A DNA stretch of 49,539 bases, from positions 1 to 49,539 of the forward strand of contig JAIXTE010000037.1 in assembly GCA_027484315.1 (NCBI GenBank). The letters run 5' to 3'. This DNA comes from Burkholderiales bacterium. GTDB taxonomy: Bacteria; Pseudomonadota; Gammaproteobacteria; Burkholderiales; Burkholderiaceae_B. Numbering within the stretch: the first letter of the stretch is position 1; the number at the start of each line of letters is the position of its first letter. Below the pieces are notes generated by a model. That model worked only from the letters and a program-made list of their open reading frames with translations. It was not told the origin of the DNA and searched no databases. Position numbers and translations under genes: made by a program. Shown here piece after piece: positions 25,041 through 35,381 of this stretch.

Positions 25041-26060
25041 CTAGTCCGGATCGGACAGCGCAGAAGAAACGAGTTTGGATGTGATATCCACAATAGGAAT
25101 GAGTCGCTCATAGGCCATGCGTGTGGGGCCGATCACCCCCAAGGTGCCAACCACTTCGCCATTGACCTGGTACGGCGCGGAAATCACGCTCATTTCCTCC
25201 ATGGGCACCAGGCTGGAATCGCCACCGATAAAAATCTGCACACCTTCGGCGCGGTTCGAACTCTCCAGCAGCCTCAACAAGGCGGTGCGCTGTTCGAACA
25301 CCCCGAACATCTTTTTCAAACGGTCCATGTCGGTTGACAGATCCGACACGTCCAGCAACTTTCTTTCACCAGACAACAAGACGCCATCTGTGGCGCTTTC
25401 CTCGGATTCGGTACCCGCATTCACGGCAGCCTGCATGAGTTTGCTGATGTCCTGGCTGATCTGGTGCAGTTCTTCCGACAAACGTTGCTTGGCCTGCTGA
25501 AAAGTCAGACCTGCAAAATGCTGGTTGAAAAAATTGGCAGCCATGCTGAGCTCAGACTGGGTGTAAGGCTTTTCAACAATCAAGATCCGGTTTTGCACAT
25601 CCCCATCAGGAGTCACAATAATCAGCAACACCTTTCTGTCCGAAAGACTTAAAAACTCCACGTGACGAAACAGGGCTGCCTTTTTGGGCGCAGTGATGAC
25701 ACCTGCGAACGACGACAGGCTGGACAGCAAATTCACGGCCTTGCTCAACACGCGGTTCGGGTCTTCGCGTTGAATACCACCGCTCAAGGCGGTTTGCACA
25801 TCAATGGCCAGTGGTTTGACCGTCAACAGGGAATCAACGAACATCCGGTAACCCTGCGGTGTGGGCACGCGTCCAGCTGACGTGTGTGGCGACACCACCA
25901 AGCGCAATTCTTCAAGATCAGCCATCACATTGCGGATAGTGGCGGGACTCAGATCCAGCGTAGACCACTTGGACAAGGCCCGCGAACCCACCGGGCTTCC
26001 ATCCGTGATGTACCTTTCAACCAATGTTTTCAATATGGAACGGGCGCGTTCGTCTATCAT
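25041..26060 (-). CDS. hrcA: Heat-inducible transcription repressor HrcA
   Basis: Repressor of chaperone genes that binds CIRCE operators. 339 residues from the ATG at 26060 ([18 protein letters not shown], the family start); a GTG at 26069 is the alternative. The N-terminal winged helix includes [20 protein letters not shown] and [20 protein letters not shown], followed by the GAF-like and C-terminal domains ending [20 protein letters not shown] found no CIRCE sequence near it or near grpE or dnaK, so its target is probably groES/groEL elsewhere, as in other betaproteobacteria. Confidence 0.96.
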   Translation of the reverse strand: MIDERARSILKTLVERYITDGSPVGSRALSKWSTLDLSPATIRNVMADLEELRLVVSPHTSAGRVPTPQGYRMFVDSLLTVKPLAIDVQTALSGGIQREDPNRVLSKAVNLLSSLSSFAGVITAPKKAALFRHVEFLSLSDRKVLLIIVTPDGDVQNRILIVEKPYTQSELSMAANFFNQHFAGLTFQQAKQRLSEELHQISQDISKLMQAAVNAGTESEESATDGVLLSGERKLLDVSDLSTDMDRLKKMFGVFEQRTALLRLLESSNRAEGVQIFIGGDSSLVPMEEMSVISAPYQVNGEVVGTLGVIGPTRMAYERLIPIVDITSKLVSSALSDPD

Positions 26061-26136
26061 CAAGGTCACTTCAAATGCGTGTTGCGATACGATTGGGTTT
26101 CAGGCCCCACTTTACGACAAAAACAGGAACTCAAGA

Positions 26137-27090
26137 ATGCCAAAACAGAAAGGGATGTGCATTGCTGTATTTGCAAAGCATGGTGCCTCCCCAAAACAGG
26201 CCATTTGGCGAAGCGTCGTAGACCTGTTGGCCGCCAATTCATTCAAGGTTCTGGTCTGTGACAACATGCTGAGCAGCACCGCATCCAAAAAAATAAAACT
26301 GGATGACGATCATCCCAATTTTGAATTCGCCACCTTGGCAGAAATCAAGAAAAAGGCAAAAATTGCGGTAATTATCGGAGGCGACGGCACTTTTCTTGGT
26401 ACCGCGCGAGAACTGGCCGACTCCAATATTCCTTTGATCGGCGTTAACCAGGGACGCCTTGGTTTTTTGACTGATATTCGCCTTGACGACATCAACCCCA
26501 CCTTGGTCGATACCATCAACGGCCAATCAGTTGCTGAATCGCGGTCTTACCTGCAAGGGCAAATATTAAGACAGGGCAAACTGGTCGAAAATCACATTGC
26601 ACTGAACGACATCGTCATCAGCCGCGGCATTGTGGGTGGCATGGTCGAACTCCGCGTCGAAGTGGACGGCACATTCATGTACGACCTGCGGGCAGATGGC
26701 CTCATTGTATCCACACCAACCGGGTCGACCGCCTATGCCCTGTCAGCAGACGGTCCTATTCTGCACCCAAGCCTGGCGGGCTTGCTGATTGTGCCTGTGG
26801 CACCCCACGCTTTGACCAACCGCCCGATTGCCTTGCCACAACACAGCACAATCGATGTTTTTGTGACTGGGGGCAAGCAAACCGGCGTGCACTTTGATAT
26901 GCAGTTCAACGGACGTGCCAAAGTGGGTGATCAAATTCGGATCAAGGTGTCACCACACCCTATCCAGCTTTTGCACCCGGCACGTTATGATTACTTCGCC
27001 ATGCTGAGGCAAAAACTGCACTGGAGTGCAAGCCCAACAGAAACCCCCCACAAAACTCGAGGACTTAGAGACAGCGGCCATGCTAAGTAG
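26137..27090 (+). CDS. nadK: NAD kinase
   Basis: Phosphorylates NAD to NADP. 317 residues from the ATG at 26137, which has AGGA about 8 nt upstream; the frame is open from 25861 but that part overlaps hrcA on the other strand. The GGDGTFLGTAR motif and the LNDIVISRG and STPTGSTAYALSADGPI blocks are diagnostic. It is divergent from hrcA and overlaps recN by 11 nt, so the two are likely translated from one mRNA. Confidence 0.97.
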   Translation: MPKQKGMCIAVFAKHGASPKQAIWRSVVDLLAANSFKVLVCDNMLSSTASKKIKLDDDHPNFEFATLAEIKKKAKIAVIIGGDGTFLGTARELADSNIPLIGVNQGRLGFLTDIRLDDINPTLVDTINGQSVAESRSYLQGQILRQGKLVENHIALNDIVISRGIVGGMVELRVEVDGTFMYDLRADGLIVSTPTGSTAYALSADGPILHPSLAGLLIVPVAPHALTNRPIALPQHSTIDVFVTGGKQTGVHFDMQFNGRAKVGDQIRIKVSPHPIQLLHPARYDYFAMLRQKLHWSASPTETPHKTRGLRDSGHAK

Positions 27091-28735
27091 TTTGACCATT
27101 CAGGATTTTGTAATTGTTGACAAATTGGACCTGCATTTTTCACCGGGCATGTCCGTGCTGTCGGGCGAAACAGGAGCCGGCAAATCAATTTTGATTGATG
27201 CGCTGTCACTGTGCCTGGGTGCACGCGCCGATGCATCCCAAGTGCGTGAAGGCTGCGAGCGCGCCAACATCACCGCAGTGTTCGAGATCAATCCGACTGC
27301 CAAAGCCGTTCTTGAAGAACAATCCATCGCCTGCGAGGAAGGAGAACTGCACCTGCGCCGTGCAATCGACGCCAATGGCCGCTCCAAAGCCTATGTCAAC
27401 GGCACTCCAGTTCCTGCCAGCACGTTGAAAGAACTTTCTGAAACCCTGATCGACATCCATGGCCAGCATGCCTTTCAAACCCTGACCAAGCCAGGTGAAC
27501 AACTGCGGTTGCTCGATGATTTTGGGCAACACCACAGCCTGGTACAACACACCGCGAGCGCTTTCACAAAACTTCGAAGTGCGGAAAAAGCCTTGAAGCA
27601 AGCCCAAAGTAGCCAGGAAGAAAGGGGGGCACGGCTGGAAAACCTGCAATGGAAACTGGAGTCACTTAACAAAGTGGCGCCCAAGACTGACGAATGGGAA
27701 ATCCTGAGCAGTGACTTCGACCGCCTTAGCCACAGCGCCGAACTGATCGAAGGCACCCAACATGCCAGCGACTTGTTGTCGCAAGGTGAAAATGCCTTGC
27801 TGGATCAACTGACTCACGTCATAGAAAAACTAAGCCATCTTTCCTCACGCGACCCGGCACTTGAAGGCGTGGTCAAAACCCTGTCTGAAAGCGAAATCCT
27901 GATTCGGGAAGCCAGCTACGACCTGGGCAACTATGTAAAACACAGTGAACTGGACCCAGGAACACTTGAAGAGGTAGAGGCGCGCATGTCGCTGTGGCAT
28001 GAAACTGCTCGCAAGCTGCGTATCCAGCCTGAAGACCTGCATCTTGAAATGGAAACTGTTCAGGCTGAAATCAAAGGTCTTGAGGATGGATTTGATATCG
28101 AGAAGCTTCAAAAAGAATTAAGCTCGGCAAAACAAGCCTATGACACACAAGCCAGCGCACTTTCAGATGCCCGAAAAAAATCAGGCAAGCTGCTTTCTGA
28201 ACGGGTTACTGAATCCATGCAAACCTTGAGCATGAAAGGCGGCCGTTTCCTCGTGGAACTGTCGCTTGGAGAGCCCAGCGCCAAAGGCAGTGACATCATT
28301 GAATTTCGGGCGGCAGGCCACCCCGGTGTAACGCCGCAAGCCATTCAAAAAGTGGCATCAGGCGGAGAACTGGCCCGGATCAGCCTGGCCATCACAGTGA
28401 ATACCGTGGAAAGTACCCCGGTACCCACACTCATATTTGACGAAGTGGACAGCGGCATTGGCGGCGCAGTGGCCGAAACAGTGGGCAAATACCTTCGACT
28501 GCTGGCCAGCAACAAGCAGGTTCTTTGCGTGACCCACCTGCCCCAGGTGGCAGCGCAGGGGCACAACCATTACCAGGTCAGCAAAGACATATCAGAAGGT
28601 AAAACACGCTCGAAGATCGTTCAACTTGAACCTGAAGTGCGCGTGGAAGAAATCGCCAGAATGCTGGGCGGCCAGGTCATTACGCAGGCCACACGGACGG
28701 CGGCTATGGAGATGCTGAACGCCACCGACCAGTAA
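27080..28735 (+). CDS. recN: DNA repair protein RecN
   Basis: SMC-like ATPase used in double-strand break repair. 551 residues from the ATG at 27080 (MLSSLTIQDFVIVDKLDL). Walker A GETGAGKSILIDAL lies at about residues 30-43. A long coiled-coil middle follows, then the C-terminal signature VASGGELARISLAI with Walker B TLIFDEVDSGIGG. Its length is typical. Overlap with nadK is common in this lineage. It converges on fur with a gap of about 20 nt. Confidence 0.97.
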   Translation: MLSSLTIQDFVIVDKLDLHFSPGMSVLSGETGAGKSILIDALSLCLGARADASQVREGCERANITAVFEINPTAKAVLEEQSIACEEGELHLRRAIDANGRSKAYVNGTPVPASTLKELSETLIDIHGQHAFQTLTKPGEQLRLLDDFGQHHSLVQHTASAFTKLRSAEKALKQAQSSQEERGARLENLQWKLESLNKVAPKTDEWEILSSDFDRLSHSAELIEGTQHASDLLSQGENALLDQLTHVIEKLSHLSSRDPALEGVVKTLSESEILIREASYDLGNYVKHSELDPGTLEEVEARMSLWHETARKLRIQPEDLHLEMETVQAEIKGLEDGFDIEKLQKELSSAKQAYDTQASALSDARKKSGKLLSERVTESMQTLSMKGGRFLVELSLGEPSAKGSDIIEFRAAGHPGVTPQAIQKVASGGELARISLAITVNTVESTPVPTLIFDEVDSGIGGAVAETVGKYLRLLASNKQVLCVTHLPQVAAQGHNHYQVSKDISEGKTRSKIVQLEPEVRVEEIARMLGGQVITQATRTAAMEMLNATDQ

Positions 28736-28756
28736 AAAAACTTTGCTTTTGGCCAA

Positions 28757-29185
28757 CTACTTGCGTCGGTTCTCGCAATCGGTCTTTGTGCAGGAACCGT
28801 AGAGGGAAAGGGCGTGGTCATGAAGCTCAAACCCACGGTCCTTGGCAATCATTTTCTGGCGCCGTTCAATTTCCTCGTCGAAAAACTCCACCACCTTGCC
28901 GCACTGCACACAAACCAGGTGGTCGTGATGCTCACCTTCATTCAGTTCAAAAACTGATTTGCCGGTTTCAAAATGCTGGCGGGCCAGTAAACCGGCCTGC
29001 TCAAACTGCGTTAATACGCGGTAAACCGTGGCCAAACCGATGTCCAGATCTTCCTGCAACAGCAACTTGTAAACGTCTTCAGCACTGAGGTGGCGATGAT
29101 TTCCGCTTTGGAACAGTTCCAGGATTTTCATCCGGGGTAGAGTTGCCTTTAAACCAATGCTTTTAAGATCCGTTGCTGTAGTCAT
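28757..29185 (-). CDS. fur: Ferric uptake regulator Fur
   Basis: Iron-responsive repressor. 142 residues from the ATG at 29185 ([20 protein letters not shown]); the frame is open to 29221. The winged helix ([20 protein letters not shown], then [14 protein letters not shown]) precedes the metal-binding domain with [19 protein letters not shown] and a second Cys pair in [11 protein letters not shown]. It is divergent from bamE, the omlA-fur pairing known in other proteobacteria. The Fur-like box at 1939-1953 is a candidate target in this window. Confidence 0.98.
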   Translation of the reverse strand: MTTATDLKSIGLKATLPRMKILELFQSGNHRHLSAEDVYKLLLQEDLDIGLATVYRVLTQFEQAGLLARQHFETGKSVFELNEGEHHDHLVCVQCGKVVEFFDEEIERRQKMIAKDRGFELHDHALSLYGSCTKTDCENRRK

Positions 29186-29289
29186 GAGTTTGGTACCATT
29201 CCGAGGCTTAATCGAGTTCAACTAGCTTATGATAACGCCTTTGAAGGACAAGTTAACGCACCGGATAAGGTACTCTGTTCCAACTTCAC

Positions 29290-29799
29290 ATGCGAATTCA
29301 CAAAACAATGCGTATTTTACGACTGAATTTGACCCTCTGCTCAGCATTGACGCTTTGGATCTCTGGCTGTTCCTTGATTCCCGACAACTATGTCCCCTCT
29401 GTGGTCAAACCCTATCGGTTTGACATACAGCAAGGCAACTTTGTGACGCAGGAAGACGTCGCCAGGTTGAAAATCGGTATGAACAAGGAACAGGTACGTT
29501 TCATTCTGGGCACCCCATTGCTGAACGATGCGTTTCACGCCGACCGTTGGGATTATGTTTACCGGCTTTTGAAAGCGGACGGGCAAGTGAGCCAAGCCCG
29601 CTATACCGTGATGTTCCAGAACGGTACGGTTAGCCGGCATGGAGGCGAGAACCTGCCCGCCACAGCCACGGACCTGATCGGCCCCGACTCGACTACAAAA
29701 TCGTCAACCAAACCATTGCCTGCTGAAAAACCGGCAAACGATATCAAAGAATCGGAATCTGCAGTAGGCGGCTCCGACCGAGCACCCGTACTCAAGTAA
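29290..29799 (+). CDS. bamE: Outer membrane assembly lipoprotein BamE (SmpA/OmlA)
   Basis: Lipoprotein of the BAM complex, which inserts beta-barrels into the outer membrane. 169 residues. The lipobox I-S-G-C puts the lipidated Cys at residue 27, or at residue 21 if the second ATG at 29308 is used. The BamE fold is clear from QGNFVTQEDVARLKIGMNKE, then VRFILGTPLL and DRWDYVYRL. A C-terminal tail of about 60 residues rich in Ser, Thr and Lys extends beyond the fold. dapB starts 6 nt after its stop. Confidence 0.95.
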   Translation: MRIHKTMRILRLNLTLCSALTLWISGCSLIPDNYVPSVVKPYRFDIQQGNFVTQEDVARLKIGMNKEQVRFILGTPLLNDAFHADRWDYVYRLLKADGQVSQARYTVMFQNGTVSRHGGENLPATATDLIGPDSTTKSSTKPLPAEKPANDIKESESAVGGSDRAPVLK

Positions 29800-29805
29800 A
29801 ACGAC

Positions 29806-30624
29806 ATGACCAAGCCAATACAAATCGCAATCGCCGGCGCCAGCGGGCGCATGGGCAAAACCCTGATTGAAGCCATTTTGAATCATCCAGACTGTGAACT
29901 TGCCGGTGCATTTGATCAGGCAGGTTCTACAAGCATTGGTCGTGATGCTGGCGACTTTATGGGCATTGCGTCTGGCATTGCTGTCACAGACGATGCCGAA
30001 GCCGCGCTGAGCAATGCAGATATCTTGATTGACTTCACCCGGCCGGAAGGCACCTTGCACCACCTGGCTTTGTGTGAAAAACACAATGTGAAAGCAGTGA
30101 TCGGCACGACGGGTTTTGAACCCAAGCAACTTGAAATGTTGAAAAAAGCGTCAAGCAACGTGGCCATGGTGTGGTCACCCAATATGGCAGTGGGTGTGAA
30201 TGCCACATTCAAGCTTCTGGAAGTGGCTGCGAAAATACTGTCTCAAGGCTATGACATCGAGATCATCGAGGCCCATCACAGCAAGAAAGTGGATGCGCCT
30301 TCCGGCACAGCATTGCGTATGGGTGAAGTAGTGGCACAAGGCCTGGGTGTGGCCCTTGATGACGTAGGTGTGTTTGCACGGGAAGGCATTACGGGTGAGC
30401 GTAAAGCTGGCACCATCGGTTTTTCCACCATTCGTGGTGGTGACATTGTGGGCGACCACACCGTGTTGTTTGCAGGCATGGGGGAGCGCATTGAAATCAC
30501 ACACAAGTCATCAAGCCGCATGACCTATGCACAGGGTTCAATTCGGGCAGCGCAGTTCCTGATGAGTCACGACAACGGTTTGTTTGATATGCAAGATGTG
30601 TTGGGGCTGAAAACATTGTTTTAA
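29806..30624 (+). CDS. dapB: 4-hydroxy-tetrahydrodipicolinate reductase
   Basis: NAD(P)H-dependent reductase of lysine and diaminopimelate synthesis. 272 residues. The nucleotide-binding GASGRMGK is at residues 10-17. The catalytic block [16 protein letters not shown] contains the conserved His and Lys. The NMAVGVN and [15 protein letters not shown] segments complete the match. It lies directly behind bamE, the usual order in betaproteobacteria. Confidence 0.98.
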   Translation: MTKPIQIAIAGASGRMGKTLIEAILNHPDCELAGAFDQAGSTSIGRDAGDFMGIASGIAVTDDAEAALSNADILIDFTRPEGTLHHLALCEKHNVKAVIGTTGFEPKQLEMLKKASSNVAMVWSPNMAVGVNATFKLLEVAAKILSQGYDIEIIEAHHSKKVDAPSGTALRMGEVVAQGLGVALDDVGVFAREGITGERKAGTIGFSTIRGGDIVGDHTVLFAGMGERIEITHKSSSRMTYAQGSIRAAQFLMSHDNGLFDMQDVLGLKTLF

Positions 30625-30730
30625 CTTCAGACCAAACCATAGCAAGTTGACGTAAGCACCTGTATAGTCTGGTTAAAATAATACTTGTATTCACCACCCG
30701 AATGCCACCTCTCAAAGATGGAGCCTGCCA

Positions 30731-30958
30731 ATGACGCAATCCCTTCTTGCGAAACTAGATGAACTTCAGGCCAAGGTCTCCACTTTGGCCAAAGCACTTG
30801 AGCAAAGTCGCCATGAAAGCAGATCCTCCAAGGAGGAAATTTCCAACCTGCGTCGCGACAATGAACGCCTTCAGAAAAAAGTAGTTCATGCGCAGGGGCA
30901 AATCAACCAGATGCTGAACCAATGGTTTCCTGAACTTGAATTGAACTCGGAGGAATAA
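30731..30958 (+). CDS. ZapB-like coiled-coil protein (TIGR02449/DUF904 type)
   Basis: 75 residues, almost all predicted coiled coil from the heptad pattern of Leu (LLAKLDELQAKVSTLAKALE to about residue 60), ending with NQWFPELELNSEE. It is 1 nt upstream of zapA. Small coiled-coil genes in this position are thought to act with ZapA on the FtsZ ring; for this protein that is inference. Confidence 0.8.
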   Translation: MTQSLLAKLDELQAKVSTLAKALEQSRHESRSSKEEISNLRRDNERLQKKVVHAQGQINQMLNQWFPELELNSEE

Positions 30959-30959
30959 A

Positions 30960-31292
30960 TTGGAAGCACTCGATGTCAAAATCATGGGCCGGGAATTCAA
31001 GATCGCCTGCAAGCCCGAAGAGCGTGCAGCACTTCAACAGGCAGTCAATATTGTTGAAACCCGTATGTCGACTATTCGGGACACTGGAAAGGTTGTAGGG
31101 CTTGATAAAATTGCAGTGATGGCTGCATTACAAATCGCCCATGAGTCGCTCGTTGGGAGTAATCCTTCTAACCCTGTTTTAGGACTGGACATTGAGACGA
31201 TTGAGCGTAAAATCAAAGCTATCGAACAAATCGCTGAAGCGGGTCTGGAAGACCAGTCCGGCAAGCCAAAAATAGCAGATTTGTTCAATTAA
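30960..31292 (+). CDS. zapA: Cell division protein ZapA
   Basis: Binds and bundles FtsZ filaments at midcell. 110 residues from a TTG start at 30960 preceded by GGAGG about 6 nt upstream. The N-terminal strand (VKIMGREFKIACKPEERAAL) and the middle EKIAVMAAL-like helix (GLDKIAVMAALQIAHESL) match the family, and a C-terminal coiled coil follows. The 6S RNA gene lies immediately downstream, the conserved zapA-ssrS arrangement. Confidence 0.93.
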   Translation: MEALDVKIMGREFKIACKPEERAALQQAVNIVETRMSTIRDTGKVVGLDKIAVMAALQIAHESLVGSNPSNPVLGLDIETIERKIKAIEQIAEAGLEDQSGKPKIADLFN

Positions 31293-31304
31293 AGAATTTG
31301 TTTT

Positions 31305-31483
31305 ATCTCTGCCGTGTTTGTATTGGTCAGTATTCCGTGAACCAATATCTGTGATCCCGGTTGCGGACGTTTCAGGGTCGGTGTGATTCCCTCTTAGTCA
31401 GGGAAACCTGAAGACCCTAACACTGCGACCCACTTGAACCTTAGGTTCAGGGATCGGGCCAGTATGGCATCGGCAGAGACCCC
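31305..31483 (+). ncRNA. ssrS: 6S RNA
   Basis: About 180 nt downstream of zapA. The ends pair through TCTCTGCCG (31306-31314) and CGGCAGAGA (31471-31479), the closing stem of 6S RNA. The interior has complementary arms around an open central region, as in the promoter-mimicking RNA that binds sigma-70 RNA polymerase. Exact ends are approximate. The gene that usually follows in gammaproteobacteria, ygfA, is absent here; a TauE-type permease follows instead. Confidence 0.92.
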
Positions 31484-31490
31484 ACACCGG

Positions 31491-31525
31491 GGCGATTGAA
31501 CATTGGTTCAATCGCCTCTTTTTTT
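31491..31525 (+). terminator. Strong intrinsic terminator after 6S RNA
   Basis: GGCGATTGAAC and GTTCAATCGCC form a perfect 11 bp stem with an ATTG loop, followed by TCTTTTTTTG. Confidence 0.95.
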
Positions 31526-31547
31526 GTTCAAAACAGGTTATGCGATC

Positions 31548-32360
31548 ATGCTGGATCCGGTTTTCATAGTGTCACTGCTTATTCTGGGCGTTTTCAGCGG
31601 GCTGCTTGCTGGCTTGCTAGGCATTGGGGGCGGCATGCTGCTGGTGCCCTTCCTGACGTTCCTGATGGTAGGTCAAGGCGTACCTGTTGAACATGTCGTG
31701 CACTCCTCAATTGCCACATCACTGGCCATTATTGTGTTCACAAGCATTTCAAGCATGCGGGCCCACCACAAGGCGGGTGCAGTGCGCTGGGACATTGTCA
31801 AATTTCTCACCCCTGGTATTTTGATAGGCGGTTTCATCGGATCGAAAATCGTTTCCTTTCTACCCACCCGCGAACTGGCCTTGGTGTTTGGTGTGTTTGT
31901 CCTCTTCTCGGCCTACCAAATGTTTGCCGACAAAAAACCCAAGCCCACGCGCACTTTGCCCAAAGCAGCTGGATTGACTGGCGTGGGTACAGTGATTGGA
32001 ACAGTGTCAAGTATCGTGGGGGCGGGTGGCGGCTTTATTTCCGTGCCATTCATGGTCTGGAGCAACGTGCCCTTGCGCATTGCAGTGGCCACGTCCGCAG
32101 CCCTTGGTTTCCCAATTGCCGTATTTGCAAGTATTGGTTATGTCGTCAATGGCTTGCACCTGGAAGGCATGCCCAACGGGTCGCTGGGCTATGTATATCT
32201 TCCGGCGGTGCTCTGTGTGGCCATCATGAGCGTGTTTTTCGCACCCAAAGGTGCGAAATTGGCGCACACGCTACCGGTCAAGAAGATCAAGCGGACATTT
32301 GCAATCCTGTTGACCTTCATTGCGCTGTCAATGATCTACAAAGCCAGTACCGGCTTTTAA
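31548..32360 (+). CDS. TauE/SafE-family sulfite or anion exporter-like permease
   Basis: 270 residues from the ATG at 31548 (MLDPVFIVSLLILGVFSGLL); the frame is open from 31503, but that would start inside the terminator. Eight or so hydrophobic segments carry the family's paired glycine motifs (GLLAGLLGIGGGMLLVPFL near the start and SIVGAGGGFISVPFMVW in the second half). Members move sulfite, sulfoacetate or other organosulfur anions; the substrate here cannot be assigned. Confidence 0.9.
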   Translation: MLDPVFIVSLLILGVFSGLLAGLLGIGGGMLLVPFLTFLMVGQGVPVEHVVHSSIATSLAIIVFTSISSMRAHHKAGAVRWDIVKFLTPGILIGGFIGSKIVSFLPTRELALVFGVFVLFSAYQMFADKKPKPTRTLPKAAGLTGVGTVIGTVSSIVGAGGGFISVPFMVWSNVPLRIAVATSAALGFPIAVFASIGYVVNGLHLEGMPNGSLGYVYLPAVLCVAIMSVFFAPKGAKLAHTLPVKKIKRTFAILLTFIALSMIYKASTGF

Positions 32361-32368
32361 ATCGGGTT

Positions 32369-33190
32369 TCAAGACTTGCTGTTTTTCAGTCGTGTGGTCA
32401 TGGTTTCAAGCCCGGTGGGTTTGTTCCTTGACCAGGCCAGCAGTGCAAAACCGCCCACGATCATGGGCACACACAGCCACTGCCCCATCGAAAGACCCAG
32501 CGACAAGGTGCCCAAAAACCGGTCCGGTTCGCGGGCAAACTCGACAATGAAACGGGCCGTACCATAACCGATCAGAAACCAGGCGGACACTGCGGCACGC
32601 GCACGGGGCTTGCTCGCAAACCACCACAAGCCGACAAACAATGCAATGCCTTCCAGACTCATTTGATACAACTGTGAGGGGTGGCGCGCCAATGCATCGC
32701 CAGCCTGTGGAAACACCACGCCCCACCATCCTTCGGTTGGGCGGCCCCACAATTCGCCATTGATGAAATTGCCCAAACGGCCTAGCGCCAAGCCAACGGG
32801 TACCGCGGGCGCCACAAAGTCCATCACATCAAAAAACTTCCAGCCTTTGAATCGTCCGTAAATAAAACAAACCAGCAACACACCGAGAAAGCCACCGTGA
32901 AATGACATGCCACCTTCCCAGATGGCCAATATCTCCATGGGGTTGGACAAGTAATAATCGGGCTTGTAGAAAATGACATAACCCAAGCGCCCACCGAGGA
33001 TCACCCCCAGCACAGCCCAGGTCAGCATATTGTCAACGTCAGCCAGCTTGATGGCAGGGAACATGTGCAGACGACGCTTGGCCAGCATGATGAAGGCCAG
33101 GAAAGCCAACAGGTACATCAAGCCATACCAGCGAATGGCCAATGGGCCGATCGAAATGGCGATGGGATCAAACTCGGGATGAACAAACAT
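32369..33190 (-). CDS. lgt: Phosphatidylglycerol-prolipoprotein diacylglyceryl transferase
   Basis: Attaches diacylglyceryl to the lipobox Cys of prolipoproteins, in the inner membrane. 273 residues with about seven hydrophobic segments. The signature [16 protein letters not shown] and the [14 protein letters not shown] block with the conserved His are present. It converges on the TauE-type gene with 8 bp between stops and is divergent from ilvD. Confidence 0.97.
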   Translation of the reverse strand: MFVHPEFDPIAISIGPLAIRWYGLMYLLAFLAFIMLAKRRLHMFPAIKLADVDNMLTWAVLGVILGGRLGYVIFYKPDYYLSNPMEILAIWEGGMSFHGGFLGVLLVCFIYGRFKGWKFFDVMDFVAPAVPVGLALGRLGNFINGELWGRPTEGWWGVVFPQAGDALARHPSQLYQMSLEGIALFVGLWWFASKPRARAAVSAWFLIGYGTARFIVEFAREPDRFLGTLSLGLSMGQWLCVPMIVGGFALLAWSRNKPTGLETMTTRLKNSKS

Positions 33191-33333
33191 GGGATGTCCG
33201 GAATATTAAAACGAATCAATTGTACTGCCCTAGGGACTACCCTTTGATGAATGAGTGGCTTCAGACGCCCAGCGGCAGGCCATAAAATGGTAAATTCTCG
33301 TTTTGCAATCAATTTCACCTGCGAGCTTTTGCA

Positions 33334-35022
33334 ATGAGCATCAATCGACGTTCCAAGAACATCACCCAAGGCGTGGCCCGTTCACCCAACCGCGCCATGT
33401 ACTTCGCCATGGGTTACAAAGACGAAGACTTCAACAACCCGATGATTGGAATTGCAAACGGCCATTCCACCATCACACCTTGCAACAGTGGCTTGCAGCC
33501 CCTGGCCGATGCTGCCGTGGCCGCAGTGAAATCGGCTGGCGGCAATCCTCAAATTTTCGGCACCCCCACCATTTCCGATGGCATGAGCATGGGAACCGAA
33601 GGCATGAAGTATTCGCTGGTCAGCCGCGAAGTCATTGCTGACTGTATTGAAACCGCGGTTCAAGGGCAATGGATGGACGGCGTGCTGGTTATTGGCGGCT
33701 GCGACAAGAACATGCCTGGTGGCATGATCGGCATGGCCCGCATGAACGTGCCCGGTATTTATGTCTACGGCGGCACCATCAAACCCGGCCGCTACAAAGG
33801 CAAAGACCTGACCATCGTGTCAGCATTCGAAGCTGTCGGTGAATTCACCGCTGGCCGCATGAGCGAAGAAGATTTCAAGGGCATCGAGAAAAACGCCTGC
33901 CCAAGCTCGGGTTCCTGTGGTGGCATGTACACCGCCAACACCATGAGCTCTGCTTTTGAGGCTTTGGGCATGAGCCTGCCCTACTCCTCGACCATGTCCA
34001 ATATTGATGCGGAAAAGGTCACCTCGACCGAAGAATCTGCTCGTGTGTTGATTGAAGCGGTTCGAAACAACCTGAAGCCTCGCGACATCATCACCAAGAA
34101 ATCCATTGAAAACGCGGTGGCGGTATTGATGGCTACAGGTGGATCCACCAACGCCGTGTTGCACTTTTTGGCAATCGCGAAAGCTGCGGACGTGGCTTGG
34201 GATTACGAAGACTTTGAACGCGTGCGCCTGCGCACCCCGGTAATCTGTAACCTGAAGCCATCTGGTCAATATGTGGCAACCGACCTGCACGATGCCGGCG
34301 GTATCCCGCAGGTCATGAAAATCTTGCTGGATGCGGGCTTGTTGCATGGCGACTGCATCACCATCACGGGCAAAACCATTGCCGAAACACTGGCTGACAT
34401 TCCTTCTCAGCCTCGCGCTGATCAGAACGTGATCATGACCATTGAAAATGCCTTGTACAAGGAAGGCCATCTTTCAATTCTCCGTGGCAATCTGGCCCCT
34501 GAAGGTGCTGTTGCCAAGATCACAGGCTTGAAAAACCCTGTGATTACTGGCCCTGCCCGTGTGTTTGACGACGAGCAAAGCGCAATGGACGCCATTTTGG
34601 GTGACAAGATTACCGATGGCGATGTGATTGTGTTGCGTTACCTTGGCCCCAAGGGCGGCCCTGGCATGCCTGAGATGCTGGCACCCACTTCCGCGATTAT
34701 CGGCAAAGGCTTGGGTGAAACCGTGGGCCTGATTACCGATGGACGTTTCTCTGGGGGCACCTGGGGAATGGTGGTGGGTCACGTGGCACCAGAAGCCTAT
34801 GTGGGCGGGCCAATTGCCCTGGTGCAGGAAGGTGATTCGATTACCATGGACGCGCACCAGAAGTTGCTGCAGATCAACGTCAGTGATGAAGAACTGGCAA
34901 AGCGACGCTTGTCATGGGTCAAGCCAAAGCCACGTTACACAACCGGTGTACTGGCCAAGTTTGCTGCCCTGGCCAGCAGTGCCAGCAAAGGTGCCGTTAC
35001 GGATGGTGATCTGGACCTGTAA
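33334..35022 (+). CDS. ilvD: Dihydroxy-acid dehydratase
   Basis: Iron-sulfur enzyme of valine, isoleucine and leucine synthesis. 562 residues. The Fe-S and substrate-site blocks [37 protein letters not shown] and LVIGG, and the C-terminal [20 protein letters not shown], are conserved. It is monocistronic as far as the sequence shows, ending at a terminator that lies inside the convergent small gene. Confidence 0.98.
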   Translation: MSINRRSKNITQGVARSPNRAMYFAMGYKDEDFNNPMIGIANGHSTITPCNSGLQPLADAAVAAVKSAGGNPQIFGTPTISDGMSMGTEGMKYSLVSREVIADCIETAVQGQWMDGVLVIGGCDKNMPGGMIGMARMNVPGIYVYGGTIKPGRYKGKDLTIVSAFEAVGEFTAGRMSEEDFKGIEKNACPSSGSCGGMYTANTMSSAFEALGMSLPYSSTMSNIDAEKVTSTEESARVLIEAVRNNLKPRDIITKKSIENAVAVLMATGGSTNAVLHFLAIAKAADVAWDYEDFERVRLRTPVICNLKPSGQYVATDLHDAGGIPQVMKILLDAGLLHGDCITITGKTIAETLADIPSQPRADQNVIMTIENALYKEGHLSILRGNLAPEGAVAKITGLKNPVITGPARVFDDEQSAMDAILGDKITDGDVIVLRYLGPKGGPGMPEMLAPTSAIIGKGLGETVGLITDGRFSGGTWGMVVGHVAPEAYVGGPIALVQEGDSITMDAHQKLLQINVSDEELAKRRLSWVKPKPRYTTGVLAKFAALASSASKGAVTDGDLDL

Positions 35023-35037
35023 TTCGGCAGGCTGTGC

Positions 35038-35289
35038 CTACTTGAATGGAAAACCCCGACGAGCGCGTCGGGGTTTTTTTTTATCCAGTTCAAGCATTCG
35101 GGCCTCGAATTTGCGCTTCACCATTTGTTGGCGCTTGACGTCCAACCCCAGCAGGGGCTCTACCACCTCAAACCAGATGATCGCCATCAGAAACGGCACA
35201 GCGATGGAAAACCACGCCCAGTCGCTAACCGGATGAACTCCACCCAGTTTTAACGTCAGTAAAAGGACACCCAGTAATATAAAAATCAT
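35038..35289 (-). CDS. Small Trp-rich membrane protein (TIGR04438-like)
   Basis: 83 residues. An N-terminal hydrophobic half holds two segments (MIFILLGVLLLTLKLGGV, then AWFSIAVPFLMAIIWFEV) and a basic C-terminus holds VKRQQMVKRKFEARMLELDK. This fits a small family common in betaproteobacteria, function unknown. The last 14 codons (KKKPRRARRGFPFK) are encoded by the ilvD terminator hairpin and its T-run read backwards. Confidence 0.8.
   Translation of the reverse strand: MIFILLGVLLLTLKLGGVHPVSDWAWFSIAVPFLMAIIWFEVVEPLLGLDVKRQQMVKRKFEARMLELDKKKPRRARRGFPFK
35051..35082. terminator. Bidirectional terminator of ilvD, embedded in the convergent gene
   Basis: ACCCCGACG and CGTCGGGGT pair around a short loop, with T-runs or A-runs on both sides (nine T after the plus-strand stem). 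It overlaps the 3' coding end of the small Trp-rich gene. Confidence 0.93.
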
Positions 35290-35381
35290 TCTGTTTCACA
35301 TGACAAACAACGGGGTTGTCTGCCAAAATGACACCCTAGACGTTAATAACGCAATAACTGTAACAAGATGAGGAGTTCAGT

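Noticed and set aside
23018-26136. CIRCE operator near hrcA, grpE or dnaK
   Set aside because: I looked for TTAGCACTC-N9-GAGTGCTAA and found no match; the inverted repeat at 23791-23827 is a different sequence that fits sigma-32 promoters.
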